From the NCBI GenBank assembly GCA_913043025.1, contig CAJWLM010000005.1, positions 95,086-159,085 on the forward strand: a stretch of DNA of 64,000 nt, in the 5' to 3' direction. A program made the position numbers and the translations under genes. The notes under the pieces are model-generated. The model made no database searches. It saw nothing but the letters and a program-made list of their open reading frames with translations, and was not told the origin of the DNA. The stretch comes from an uncultured Rhodospirillaceae bacterium (GTDB lineage Bacteria; Pseudomonadota; Alphaproteobacteria; UBA8366). Every line of letters starts with the position of its first letter. Within the stretch, counting starts at the first letter, position 1. This document shows, in pieces, positions 54,324 through 62,994 of this stretch.

Positions 54324-55688
54324 ATGACATCAATTTTAAAATTAACGCGTTCTTTTGGCGTAGCGTCATTCATCACGGTAGGTTTTTCTATGCCAGCGTA
54401 CGCAGCTGTTACAGAAGAAACGGCCTTTGTATTTAATACTTTTTCTTTTCTTGTACACGGCTTTCTTGTGATGCTGATGGCGGCAGGGTTTGCTATGCTC
54501 GAGTCTGGGCTGGTTCGTAAAAAGAATACAGCAGCCATTTGTCTAAAAAACATGGCTTTGTATTCAATAGCCGGAATTATGTTTTACGCCATCGGTTATA
54601 ACCTAATGTACACTGATGTTCCAGCAGGCGGCTGGATAGGAAGCTTTAGTCTTTTTTACAATACTTCCCAAGCCGAGATAGATCTTCTCGCAGCGACAAC
54701 AGCTGAGAAAGTCACTCCAGAAATTGTGAAAGCTGCTAATGGAGCCGGTTATTCGGTGATGTCAGACTGGTTTTTCCAAATGGTATTTGTTGCTACTGCC
54801 GCATCGATTGTATCCGGTACAGTGGCAGAACGAATTAAAGTGTGGCCCTTTCTCATATTTGTCGTAGTTCTGACTGGTTTTATTTACCCAATTCAAGCTT
54901 CTTGGGTTTGGGGAGCGGGCTGGCTCGACGAAATGGGATTTTCAGACTTTGCCGGTTCCACACTAGTTCATTCTACAGGTGGATGGGCGGCGCTAACGGG
55001 TGCTATAATTTTGGGTGCTCGCAAAGGCAAGTATGCTAAGGACGGCTCCGTTCAACCAATCCCGGGAGCAAACTTGCCATTGGCAACCTTAGGCACTTTC
55101 ATTCTTTGGTTTGGCTGGTTTGGTTTCAACGGGGGATCACAACTGGCCCTCGGTAGTGCTGCAGACGCGGCCGCTATTGCCATCGTATATGTAAATACCA
55201 ACCTTGCAGCAGCAGCTGGCACAATCGCCGCAATGATAGCCGCCCAAGTGTTATATAAGAAGATAGATCTCACCTTCGCGCTAAACGGAGCGATTGCTGG
55301 CTTGGTTTCGATAACGGCGGGCCCTGACCTTCAAAATCACCTCCTTTCATGTGTGATTGGAGCCATTGGGGGCGTCATTGTCACGATTACTGTACCATTA
55401 CTGGATAAAATAAAGATTGACGATGTTGTGGGAGCAATCTCAGCGCATCTATTCGCCGGCATTTGGGGCACTCTCGCAGTCGGCATATTTGGAAGCGGTT
55501 CATTGGTCACCCAAGCAATAGGAATAGTGTCTATTGGCGCTTTCGTAGTCGTTACTAGTGCAATCACATGGTACCTGCTTAAGGTTACAATTGGCATCAG
55601 AGTCGATGAAGAAGCGGAAATTATCGGCTTAGATAAAGATGAATTGGGTATGGACGCATATCCCGAATTCGGACAGAGCACAAAATAA
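54324..55688 (+). CDS. amt: Ammonium transporter
   Basis: 454 residues with a cleavable-type N-terminal segment (about 1-28, ending MPAYAA) and 11 membrane helices. The paired pore histidines are H216 (LVHSTGGWAALTG) and H375 (AISAHLFAGIWGT), and the DWFFQMVFVATAASIVSGTVAER block is diagnostic. The C-terminal cytoplasmic tail (EEAEIIGLDKDELGMDAYP) can bind P-II. It transports ammonium into the cell. Cotranscribed with glnB and followed 24 bases later by a strong terminator. Confidence 0.96.
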   Translation: MTSILKLTRSFGVASFITVGFSMPAYAAVTEETAFVFNTFSFLVHGFLVMLMAAGFAMLESGLVRKKNTAAICLKNMALYSIAGIMFYAIGYNLMYTDVPAGGWIGSFSLFYNTSQAEIDLLAATTAEKVTPEIVKAANGAGYSVMSDWFFQMVFVATAASIVSGTVAERIKVWPFLIFVVVLTGFIYPIQASWVWGAGWLDEMGFSDFAGSTLVHSTGGWAALTGAIILGARKGKYAKDGSVQPIPGANLPLATLGTFILWFGWFGFNGGSQLALGSAADAAAIAIVYVNTNLAAAAGTIAAMIAAQVLYKKIDLTFALNGAIAGLVSITAGPDLQNHLLSCVIGAIGGVIVTITVPLLDKIKIDDVVGAISAHLFAGIWGTLAVGIFGSGSLVTQAIGIVSIGAFVVVTSAITWYLLKVTIGIRVDEEAEIIGLDKDELGMDAYPEFGQSTK

Positions 55689-55712
55689 ATCCCTAACTAC
55701 CTACAAAACCTC

Positions 55713-55745
55713 TGGGGGAAGGCTAAGTCTTCCCCCATTTTTTTC
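55713..55745 (+). terminator. Rho-independent terminator of the glnB-amt operon
   Basis: Perfect nine-pair stem TGGGGGAAG (55713-55721) and CTTCCCCCA (55729-55737) around a seven-base loop, followed by eight T residues. It ends the two-gene unit 24 bases after the amt stop. Confidence 0.95.
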
Positions 55746-55866
55746 TTAAAATATCATTGTTTTGATTTCGCAACATTTAAAGAGATTAAAAATAATTTTT
55801 ATTTACCTATTACTCAAATAAAGGGTATTATTACTTACGGTATTTTTATTTAATTTTAGTAGCGCA

Positions 55867-57075
55867 ATGCACAACCCGGCATTTGATCAACTTGCGACCT
55901 ACCCATTTTGGCGTCTTAATAACCTCTTGGAAAAGGTGCCCAAACCCGATGGTTTTTCAGAGCTTGCATTGCAAATTGGCGAGCCAAAAATACCGCCGCC
56001 CGATTTCGTAGCAGAAATTATTGGGGGAAATTCAAGTAAGTGGGCTAAATACCCGCCCCACCCCGGCACCAAGAGTTATCGTTCGGCCTGCGCTTCTTGG
56101 CTTACACAACGCTACACGCTGCCCGAAGAAATGATAGATGAAGCAGTCAATATTCTTCCATGCGCTGGCACAAAGGAAGCGCTCTTCCATATGGGGTTGC
56201 TTGCAGTTCCACGCGACCCACCAAGCAGCAGCACTGAACCGTATGCCGTTCTTGTCCCTAATCCAGTCTATCAAGTCTACTATGGTGCAGCAGTGTTCTC
56301 TGGAGGTAAGCCCTACCCAATTTCCGCGCCGGCAGAAAATAATTTCATGCCAGATTATGCCGGTGTCAGTCCGGATATACTTGAACGAACTGCTTTGGTC
56401 TATCTGTGCAACCCATCCAATCCCCAAGGTGCCAGCGCATCAATGACTTACCTAACCGAATTGATTACGCTGGCCCGTCAACATGATTTCGTATTAGTAG
56501 TTGATGAATGCTATTCAGAAATTTACAGAGGAACACCCCCAATCGGAGGGTTACAAGCTTGCGCTCAACTCGATGGGAGTATGGATAATGTCCTTGTATT
56601 GCATTCACTCTCAAAACGTTCGTCTGCGCCCGGGCTGCGCTGTGGATTTGTCGCTGGCGACCCTAAATTAATTGACTTGTATAGAACAATTAGGAGTTAT
56701 GCCTCAGTCGCAGTTCCACTTCCGATATTGGCCGCAGGAGAAGCTTTGTGGAGAGATGAGGCGCATGTTGAAATTAATCGTGCTCACTATGATAGCCTTT
56801 TCACAGCAGCTGAAGAAATTCTTGGCCACATTAATGGGTTTTCAAACCCCTCAGGCGGATTTTACCTTTGGCTTGATGTAGGTGACGGCGAGGAAACCGC
56901 TCTAAAACTATGGAGTGAAGCCGGGGTCAAGTGCATGCCGGGAGGCTACATGGCCCAGGATGATCCCTTCACAGGAGTTAATCCAGTTTCACAGTATTTA
57001 CGCGTGTGCCTAGTCCATGACAAGGTAACGGCAGTAGAAGCACTTGAGAGAATTTCTGTAGTGTTACAGGGTTAA
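55867..57075 (+). CDS. dapC: PLP aminotransferase, succinyldiaminopimelate transaminase-like
   Basis: 402-residue fold-type I aminotransferase. ALQIGEPKIPPPDFVAEII at the N terminus, LPCAGTKEALF, YLCNPSNPQGA, the DECYSEIYRG contact and the PLP lysine in LHSLSKRSSAPGLRCGFVAG resemble DapC-type enzymes of lysine/meso-diaminopimelate synthesis in alphaproteobacteria. Substrate is inferred from this resemblance; other class I transaminases cannot be excluded. A 178-base spacer with a terminator separates it from amt; 6 bases separate it from ftsK. Confidence 0.75.
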   Translation: MHNPAFDQLATYPFWRLNNLLEKVPKPDGFSELALQIGEPKIPPPDFVAEIIGGNSSKWAKYPPHPGTKSYRSACASWLTQRYTLPEEMIDEAVNILPCAGTKEALFHMGLLAVPRDPPSSSTEPYAVLVPNPVYQVYYGAAVFSGGKPYPISAPAENNFMPDYAGVSPDILERTALVYLCNPSNPQGASASMTYLTELITLARQHDFVLVVDECYSEIYRGTPPIGGLQACAQLDGSMDNVLVLHSLSKRSSAPGLRCGFVAGDPKLIDLYRTIRSYASVAVPLPILAAGEALWRDEAHVEINRAHYDSLFTAAEEILGHINGFSNPSGGFYLWLDVGDGEETALKLWSEAGVKCMPGGYMAQDDPFTGVNPVSQYLRVCLVHDKVTAVEALERISVVLQG

Positions 57076-57081
57076 CATCTA

Positions 57082-59379
57082 ATGGCCTCTGCCACGAAAA
57101 AAACACCGTTCCTTCCAACTCAGCTCAGAGAGCAAATTGCGCGTACTCGACGAGCAGCAGCCGGGATAGGACTCGTAACACTATCCTTATTTCTTACCGT
57201 GGCGTTGCTGAGTCATCAAAGTGGCGATCCTTCACTCAATACCGCGACAGGTATTAAAGCCCAGAATTTTATGGGCAGCAGCGGTGCTTTGATAAGCGAT
57301 TTTTTTCTCCAGATTTTCGGCTACGCGGCATACTTAACGATTCCCATACTTGCATCGTGGGGCGTTCAAACAACCATATCGAAACAAATTTCAAAATTTT
57401 GGCTCCGTGTCTGTTTTTTTCCAATACTTCTAATGCTTTCTGCTACGACCATAGCTCTCGTTACTGATACGGAGCTGAGCTCCGAAATTATCAGTCATGG
57501 CGGCATAACTGGTCACATACTGGCAGTAAATGTTATCTTACCTTGGGCATCGAGTAATGATTTTAACAAAATGTTTATTTGGCTGCCATCAGCATTGCTC
57601 GCCTGCACATTGTTTCTTTATCTTCTAGCTTTCACCAAGTCTGAGTGGGTGATCGGGATTAGGTCTATTTGGAGGCATGCTAATCGTATCAGAAGTGTAA
57701 TCCAACCATATACAAGCCGACTTATGAAGCAAAATGCTGCGGAGAGCAGGCCGGCAAGCAAATCCCTTTTAAATTCTACTAAAAAGTCAGTCAAACTTAT
57801 TGAAGAGAGGAGAGAGTACCAAAACCCGAGAAAATCAGCTGCTCCTCCACGTCAATCGAGGTTAGATCTTAAACCAAAAGACGGCAACTTCTCACTTCCG
57901 TCTCTGAAACTTTTGCAAGCAGCAAACCCTTCATTAGAAAAAAATCACGCTGATACCAAGCAGGAACTTAAACAAAATGCGCATCTACTCGAGAGCGTGC
58001 TTCAAGATTTTGGGGTGCGCGGGGAGATTGTAAAAGTTCGACCTGGTCCGGTGGTAACCCTTTATGAGCTTGCGCCAGCGCCCGGAACAAAGACTAGTCG
58101 TGTTATCGGCTTGTCTGATGACATAGCGCGTTCCATGAGTGCTATATCCGTTCGCATAGCAACAGTGCCTGGCCGCAATGTTATTGGCATTGAATTACCT
58201 AACGGTGATCGCGAGACGGTTTTCTTAAGTGAGCAGCTTTCTGTAAACGTTTTTAAAAAAAGCAACGACAAACTCCCATTGGTACTAGGCAAAGATATTG
58301 GGGGAATGCCTGTCATTGCAGACCTATCTAAAATGCCGCACCTTTTAATCGCGGGGACCACAGGCTCGGGTAAGTCGGTAGGGTTGAATGCCATGATTTT
58401 GTCGCTTTTATTTAAGCTGCAACCTGAGGATTGCCGTTTTATTATGATCGACCCAAAAATGTTAGAACTCTCAATATATCACGATATTCCCCACCTTCTT
58501 GCGCCCGTAGTCACAGATGCGAAAAAGGCTGTCGTGGCTCTGAAGTGGACCGTCCGAGAGATGGAAGATAGATACCAAGCGATGTCGAAGCTGGGCGTTA
58601 GAAATATTGAGGGCTATAACAAACGCGTTGGGGAAGCTGCAAAAAAAGGGGAAGTGCTAACCCGAAACATACAAACCGGTTTTGACACAGAGACTGGCAA
58701 GGCCATTTTTGAAGAACAAGAATTAGACCTCAACCCTCTTCCATTCATAGTCGTTGTGGTTGATGAAATAGCCGATTTGATGCTTGTTGCTGGCAAAGAT
58801 ATAGAGGCTTCTATTCAACGACTGGCACAGATGGCGCGAGCCGCCGGGATCCACCTCATTATGGCAACACAGCGTCCATCGGTCGATGTGATTACGGGCA
58901 CAATAAAAGCAAACTTCCCTACTCGCATAAGCTTTCAAGTCACATCTAAGGTTGATAGTCGGACAATATTGGGAGAACAAGGTGCCGAACAGTTGTTAGG
59001 TCACGGTGACATGCTGTATACCGCCCCTGGTGGGCAATTGAACCGTGTGCATGGGCCTTTTGTTTCAGATGAAGAAGTCGAAGCAGTTGCTGATCACCTA
59101 CGTTTGCAAGGCCTGCCTCAGTACAATGAAACAGTGACCGAAGAGAAAGATGATGAAACAAGTGGGTTTGGAAGCGTTAAAGAAGAGACAGATGCCTTGT
59201 ATGACAGGGCAGTTACCTTGGTGTGCCAGGAGCAAAAAGCATCGACTAGCTTCATTCAGCGCCATCTTCAAATTGGCTACAATCGCGCTGCACGCATTAT
59301 GGAGCAAATGGAGAAACAAGGTGTTGTCAGTGCGGCCAATAAAGTTGGGAAAAGAGAGATATTCGCGAGTTCTCACTAA
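57082..59379 (+). CDS. ftsK: FtsK/SpoIIIE DNA translocase
   Basis: 765 residues. About four N-terminal membrane helices (within 22-195), a short basic linker (about 205-300), and the motor: alpha domain HLLESVLQDFGVRGEIVKV, Walker A GTTGSGKS (425-432), Walker B PFIVVVVDEIADLM, and QRPSVDVITGTIKANFPTR. The C-terminal gamma winged helix (about 705-765, TSFIQRHLQIGYNRAARIMEQ) recognises polar DNA signals. It pumps DNA at the septum and promotes dimer resolution. The linker is short compared with E. coli. Its 3' end overlaps the lolA start by 50 bases. Confidence 0.96.
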   Translation: MASATKKTPFLPTQLREQIARTRRAAAGIGLVTLSLFLTVALLSHQSGDPSLNTATGIKAQNFMGSSGALISDFFLQIFGYAAYLTIPILASWGVQTTISKQISKFWLRVCFFPILLMLSATTIALVTDTELSSEIISHGGITGHILAVNVILPWASSNDFNKMFIWLPSALLACTLFLYLLAFTKSEWVIGIRSIWRHANRIRSVIQPYTSRLMKQNAAESRPASKSLLNSTKKSVKLIEERREYQNPRKSAAPPRQSRLDLKPKDGNFSLPSLKLLQAANPSLEKNHADTKQELKQNAHLLESVLQDFGVRGEIVKVRPGPVVTLYELAPAPGTKTSRVIGLSDDIARSMSAISVRIATVPGRNVIGIELPNGDRETVFLSEQLSVNVFKKSNDKLPLVLGKDIGGMPVIADLSKMPHLLIAGTTGSGKSVGLNAMILSLLFKLQPEDCRFIMIDPKMLELSIYHDIPHLLAPVVTDAKKAVVALKWTVREMEDRYQAMSKLGVRNIEGYNKRVGEAAKKGEVLTRNIQTGFDTETGKAIFEEQELDLNPLPFIVVVVDEIADLMLVAGKDIEASIQRLAQMARAAGIHLIMATQRPSVDVITGTIKANFPTRISFQVTSKVDSRTILGEQGAEQLLGHGDMLYTAPGGQLNRVHGPFVSDEEVEAVADHLRLQGLPQYNETVTEEKDDETSGFGSVKEETDALYDRAVTLVCQEQKASTSFIQRHLQIGYNRAARIMEQMEKQGVVSAANKVGKREIFASSH

Positions 59380-60010
59380 ATTATTTTGTTTAATATTTGC
59401 ACTAGCAAGCTTGCATGGCTTCACAATAAAAGACTCCTTCGCTGAGCCAAGCGCCCGACCGCTAACGGTAAGTCAAAGGGCTCACGTGAGCCGAATACTG
59501 TCGTATTTGAACCGAATAACAACCCTGCAGGCACGGTTTGCTCAAACTAATCCAGACGGAAGAGTCTGGCGTGGAACAGTCTCAATTCAGCGTCCAGGAA
59601 ATTTTCGATTTGATTACGACCCACCAGTTCCTCACACACTGATTTCAAATGGCACATGGTTCATTCATTTAGATAGAGAGCTACAAGAAAGCAATTTCCT
59701 TCCTCTCGATCGCACACCTGCCAGGTTTCTTCTTCGTGAAAAAGTAACCTTTGATCGTGATGTTGAGCTTATCGGACTCCGCCGTTCTGGTGGCCTTATC
59801 CATCTACAAATTCTTAATAAAGAATACCGAGATATGGGTTCAGTGACCCTCACGTTTAACGAACAACCTCTTGCGTTGAAACAGTGGTTTGTGCGCGATG
59901 AACAAGACAATCAAACTCTTGTATCTTTAGAAGGTACGCGCCTGGGGCTAAAATTGGAATCTAGCTTATTTGAATACGTTGAACCAGAACAGGAAGATCA
60001 AGACCAATAA
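59330..60010 (+). CDS. lolA: Outer-membrane lipoprotein carrier protein LolA-like
   Basis: 226 residues from a GTG at 59330 that has AAGGTG (59318-59323) just upstream; it lies inside ftsK. This start gives a basic N-region and a signal peptide (LTKLFCLIFALASLHGF, cut near SFA). A TTG at 59345 is the alternative. The mature part has the LolA pattern: ILSYLNRITTLQARFAQ, WRGTVSIQRPGNFRFDYD, and a C-terminal beta sheet. It should carry lipoproteins across the periplasm. The ftsK-lolA linkage is standard in alphaproteobacteria. Confidence 0.85.
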   Translation: MRPIKLGKERYSRVLTKLFCLIFALASLHGFTIKDSFAEPSARPLTVSQRAHVSRILSYLNRITTLQARFAQTNPDGRVWRGTVSIQRPGNFRFDYDPPVPHTLISNGTWFIHLDRELQESNFLPLDRTPARFLLREKVTFDRDVELIGLRRSGGLIHLQILNKEYRDMGSVTLTFNEQPLALKQWFVRDEQDNQTLVSLEGTRLGLKLESSLFEYVEPEQEDQDQ

Positions 60011-60055
60011 CGCTTAAAGAATGAACTCACTTAAAAGGTTGAAAAGATTAAGCTC

Positions 60056-60844
60056 ATGACGCAACAACCCATTGTCGGGATTACCGCCTGTAGAACAGAA
60101 ATAAGCGGCAAACCGGCTCACCGAGTTTCGGAAAAATATATTGACGCTCTCAAACGTGTAACTGATTGTATACCGCTACTAATACCAGCATTTGGGGATG
60201 TAAATTTTACGCCCCAAATCATAGAGCGATTAGACGGTTTATTGCTTACCGGGAGTGGATCGAATGTAGAGCCAGCCCGCTATAATGGGACACCAAGTCG
60301 GCCCGGCACTGCACATGATGCCTTTCGCGACGGTACATCGCTTCCATTAATACGAAGTGCCGTCGAATCTAAACTTCCTATTTTCGCTGTGTGTCGAGGA
60401 ATACAGGAATTAAATGTGGCGCTTGGCGGAAGCCTCCATCAAAACATTCATGAACTGGCTGGTAAAAATGAGCATAGGATGAATCGCGCAGCCGATAACG
60501 AAGAGCGTTTTTCGGTTCGTCATCCGATTGAGATTCAACCGAATGGTCTATTAAGTAAATTAGTTGACGGCTCAAAACAGGAAATGGTTAACTCCTTGCA
60601 CGGTCAAGCAATAGATGATCTGTCGGATCAACTTATTGTAGAAGCCACAAGTGATGATGGCATCATTGAAGCTGTCAGTCTCAGAAATGGCAGCAGTTTC
60701 GTATTAGGAGTTCAGTGGCACCCAGAGTATCCTCTTGATCAAGACTCTGAAATGGCAATTAACCTCTTTAAAGCATTTGATGAAGCAGCGAAAAATCACT
60801 TAAGTGCCCGCCGATGCAACACTAACGATATAGACGCCGCCTAG
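60056..60844 (+). CDS. Class I glutamine amidotransferase, gamma-glutamyl-GABA hydrolase-like
   Basis: 262 residues of the peptidase C26/PuuD family. The nucleophile Cys is in IFAVCRGIQELNVALGGSLHQ, and the His/Glu pair in VQWHPEYP. The N-terminal IVGITACR and LLTGSGSNVEPARYNG segments are typical. It probably hydrolyses gamma-glutamyl-GABA or a related gamma-glutamyl amide in polyamine degradation; no other puu gene is nearby. Followed by an FAH-family gene 32 bases downstream. Confidence 0.87.
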   Translation: MTQQPIVGITACRTEISGKPAHRVSEKYIDALKRVTDCIPLLIPAFGDVNFTPQIIERLDGLLLTGSGSNVEPARYNGTPSRPGTAHDAFRDGTSLPLIRSAVESKLPIFAVCRGIQELNVALGGSLHQNIHELAGKNEHRMNRAADNEERFSVRHPIEIQPNGLLSKLVDGSKQEMVNSLHGQAIDDLSDQLIVEATSDDGIIEAVSLRNGSSFVLGVQWHPEYPLDQDSEMAINLFKAFDEAAKNHLSARRCNTNDIDAA

Positions 60845-60876
60845 AATAAAATAGATCTTTTGTTTGGAGAAACACG

Positions 60877-61560
60877 ATGAATTATGCAATGCCTTTACCA
60901 GACCCCCCATGTCTGCATATTTCTGGCAGCCCGGAACTATTCCCAGTCAACCGCATCTTTTGTGTGGGGCGTAATTACGCTGATCATGCTCGCGAAATGG
61001 GTCATGATCCAAATCGTGAGCCTCCATTCTTTTTCACAAAGTTCGCTGATGCAGTTTTCACTGGAGATGATTACCCTTACCCGGTTGCAACGAATGACGT
61101 TCACCCAGAATGCGAGATGATAGTTGCGTTATCCTCAGGGGGCACCAATATTCCTCACAATCAAGCGCTCGATTGCGTATTCGGTTACGGAGTTGGGTTC
61201 GACATTACTCGCCGAGACATGCAACAAGAGGCAAAAGATCTCGCTCGCCCATGGGCGCTTTCGAAGGGGCCAGATTTCGCCGCCCCCTGCAGTATCCTAC
61301 ATCCAGTTTCTGAGGTGGGACATATCGAAAAAGGCAAACTTCAATTCACCGTTAATGGCGAGATACGCCAAGAGGGAAACATAGATCAGATGATATGGTC
61401 GACCGCTGAAATGATAGCTTTTTTATCAAAGATGATCACCCTTAAGCCAGGCGATTTGATCATGACCGGAACACCGGCGGGTGTGTCGGCCGTCGTCAAA
61501 GGAGATCACCTGGTGGGTCATGTTGACGGCCTCTCGGACCTTCAGCTAACTATTACCTGA
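60877..61560 (+). CDS. Fumarylacetoacetate hydrolase (FAH) family protein
   Basis: 227 residues, single FAH domain: IFCVGRNYADHAREMG, FFFTKFADAVF, the metal-binding PECEMIVALS pair of acids, GYGVGFDITRRDMQ and LIMTGTPAGVSAVVKGD. Metal-dependent cleavage of C-C bonds in acylpyruvates or fumarylpyruvate; the closest class by length is acylpyruvase/FahD1-like. Substrate is unknown. Start ATG 60877 has GGAGAAA nearby. Convergent with the putative 2OG oxygenase. Confidence 0.88.
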   Translation: MNYAMPLPDPPCLHISGSPELFPVNRIFCVGRNYADHAREMGHDPNREPPFFFTKFADAVFTGDDYPYPVATNDVHPECEMIVALSSGGTNIPHNQALDCVFGYGVGFDITRRDMQQEAKDLARPWALSKGPDFAAPCSILHPVSEVGHIEKGKLQFTVNGEIRQEGNIDQMIWSTAEMIAFLSKMITLKPGDLIMTGTPAGVSAVVKGDHLVGHVDGLSDLQLTIT

Positions 61561-61629
61561 CCTTCTGCCCCCACGGAGCGGACTACCCTACCATCAAATG
61601 GCAGGGCACATTAATTTTCTAAAAACCAC

Positions 61630-62265
61630 CTACCCGCCATTTAAATCCATGTCTGGCATTAACAACGCGTTTGCAGAAAGTGAAATTCGGACGCCCTCCC
61701 CGACAAAAGGGTGGACCTCGTGAAGCAAGTATCCAGGGAAAACGATAAGCATCCCATCCTCCGGTTGTATATCCATGTGATAGCCAAACGGTGGCTGCAT
61801 ATTCGGCGCTGTTCGCATCCCGGACCTGGGATCAACAAATGACAATGCTCCACTTAACGGCCGCTCCGCAGAGGGTGGTGGAACGGCAACATAATAAATA
61901 GCAGACCATAAACTCCCATCGTGGCTGTGCGCTCTCGTATAAGAGCCATTCCGCGCGATATTTGCCCATCCAGTAACGATAATTTCCATATCGGGCGGAA
62001 AACCGTCGACCGTTGCGCTCGTCATTTCCTGAAATGCTTGGGCCAAGTGTTGCTGAAAAATCTGCATTTCTTCTTCGGGCCATTCCATCAAGTCATGATC
62101 TGACTGCCAACCCCCAATGTTACTTCCAACATTATGCGGCCGAACTGTTTCGTGTGCCAACACTATCTGTTGTAATCGAGAATTTATCGCTGTGAGCGCG
62201 GCCACTTTACGAATGAGTATAGGCGTGGCGAACACTGAGTGGATTTGTTGTTTAATAGTTTCCAT
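61630..62265 (-). CDS. TIGR02466-type putative 2OG-Fe(II) oxygenase
   Basis: 211 residues. The pattern HSVFATPILIRK at the N terminus, GSNIGGWQSDHDL, GWANIARNGSYTRAHSHDGS with H113/H115/D116, and the distal GYLLHEVHPFVGEGVRISLS (H182/H185 with R193) match this putative double-stranded beta-helix oxygenase family. Iron ligands are therefore plausible but the exact pair is not certain. Substrate unknown. The 256-base region upstream is AT-rich and contains no clear gene. Confidence 0.78.
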   Translation of the reverse strand: METIKQQIHSVFATPILIRKVAALTAINSRLQQIVLAHETVRPHNVGSNIGGWQSDHDLMEWPEEEMQIFQQHLAQAFQEMTSATVDGFPPDMEIIVTGWANIARNGSYTRAHSHDGSLWSAIYYVAVPPPSAERPLSGALSFVDPRSGMRTAPNMQPPFGYHMDIQPEDGMLIVFPGYLLHEVHPFVGEGVRISLSANALLMPDMDLNGG

Positions 62266-62521
62266 TTTTGTCTGTATTTATTTTCTAATTTACTATCAAG
62301 AAACAGCACTTTTGGGAGTTAACTTGGCGATCTTGATGAATGATGTGAGTAGTATAGCAATGAAACATTTACAGATTTTCTGGTTGTTTTTTTGTGTACA
62401 TCAAGATGTTACTACATTTAACCATGGATGCATTGCATGTGCATCTTACTTTCCTTAACATTGAGCCACTACCCTGACGAAACTATATTTTTGAAATTTC
62501 ATTTTTGACCGTGATTGTAAG

Positions 62522-62986
62522 TTAACCGCCTGGCCTTCCCACTTTAATAGCCTGCAATTGCAAATTTGATGACTGTAGTCTTCGCGCTAACTCACGCATG
62601 ACTTCAATCGCTACTTTAGGAAACTCTTCTATAAGGCTAAGAAAAAGGTCTTTACTTATTCTAAGTGTTGTTAATTCGTTCGCCGCAGTGATCGTAGCTA
62701 TACGTGGCGCATCGCACAGTATCGCAATCTCGCCCACGATTTCGTGCGCTCTCACTATAGCGAGTTCTAATTCACCACTAGGCCCTTCAACAGTGACGCG
62801 GGCTTCGCCATTAAGAATAAAGTAAGCTGCGTCACCAAACTCACCCTGTTTGAATACAACTTGCCCTGGCTGGAAAATCAATCTTTCACTGGTGAAAGCA
62901 AGAAGTTTCAGTTTAGACAGTTCGACATTTTCGAATAGGGGTGTCTTTCTTAGCAGAGCAACCTCTTCATCAATATCCATGTCCAT
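62522..62986 (-). CDS. Cyclic-nucleotide-binding-domain protein coupled to an ABC protein
   Basis: 154 residues, CAP-type sensor only. The beta roll starts at LLRKTPLFENVELSKLKLLA. The phosphate-binding cassette IVGEIAILCDAPRIATITA keeps the Arg, so cAMP or cGMP binding is possible. The C-terminal helix (about 120-145) is followed by a short Gly-rich tail. No DNA-binding domain. It starts 8 bases after the stop of the ABC protein encoded upstream, so it is probably its cotranscribed regulator. Confidence 0.85.
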   Translation of the reverse strand: MDMDIDEEVALLRKTPLFENVELSKLKLLAFTSERLIFQPGQVVFKQGEFGDAAYFILNGEARVTVEGPSGELELAIVRAHEIVGEIAILCDAPRIATITAANELTTLRISKDLFLSLIEEFPKVAIEVMRELARRLQSSNLQLQAIKVGRPGG

Positions 62987-62994
62987 ATGTTGCT

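Noticed and set aside
62427..62445. Palindrome GATGCA-N7-TGCATC in the spacer upstream of the CNB gene's neighbour
   Set aside because: Single copy, no promoter-like boxes around it and no T-tract; not enough to call an operator.
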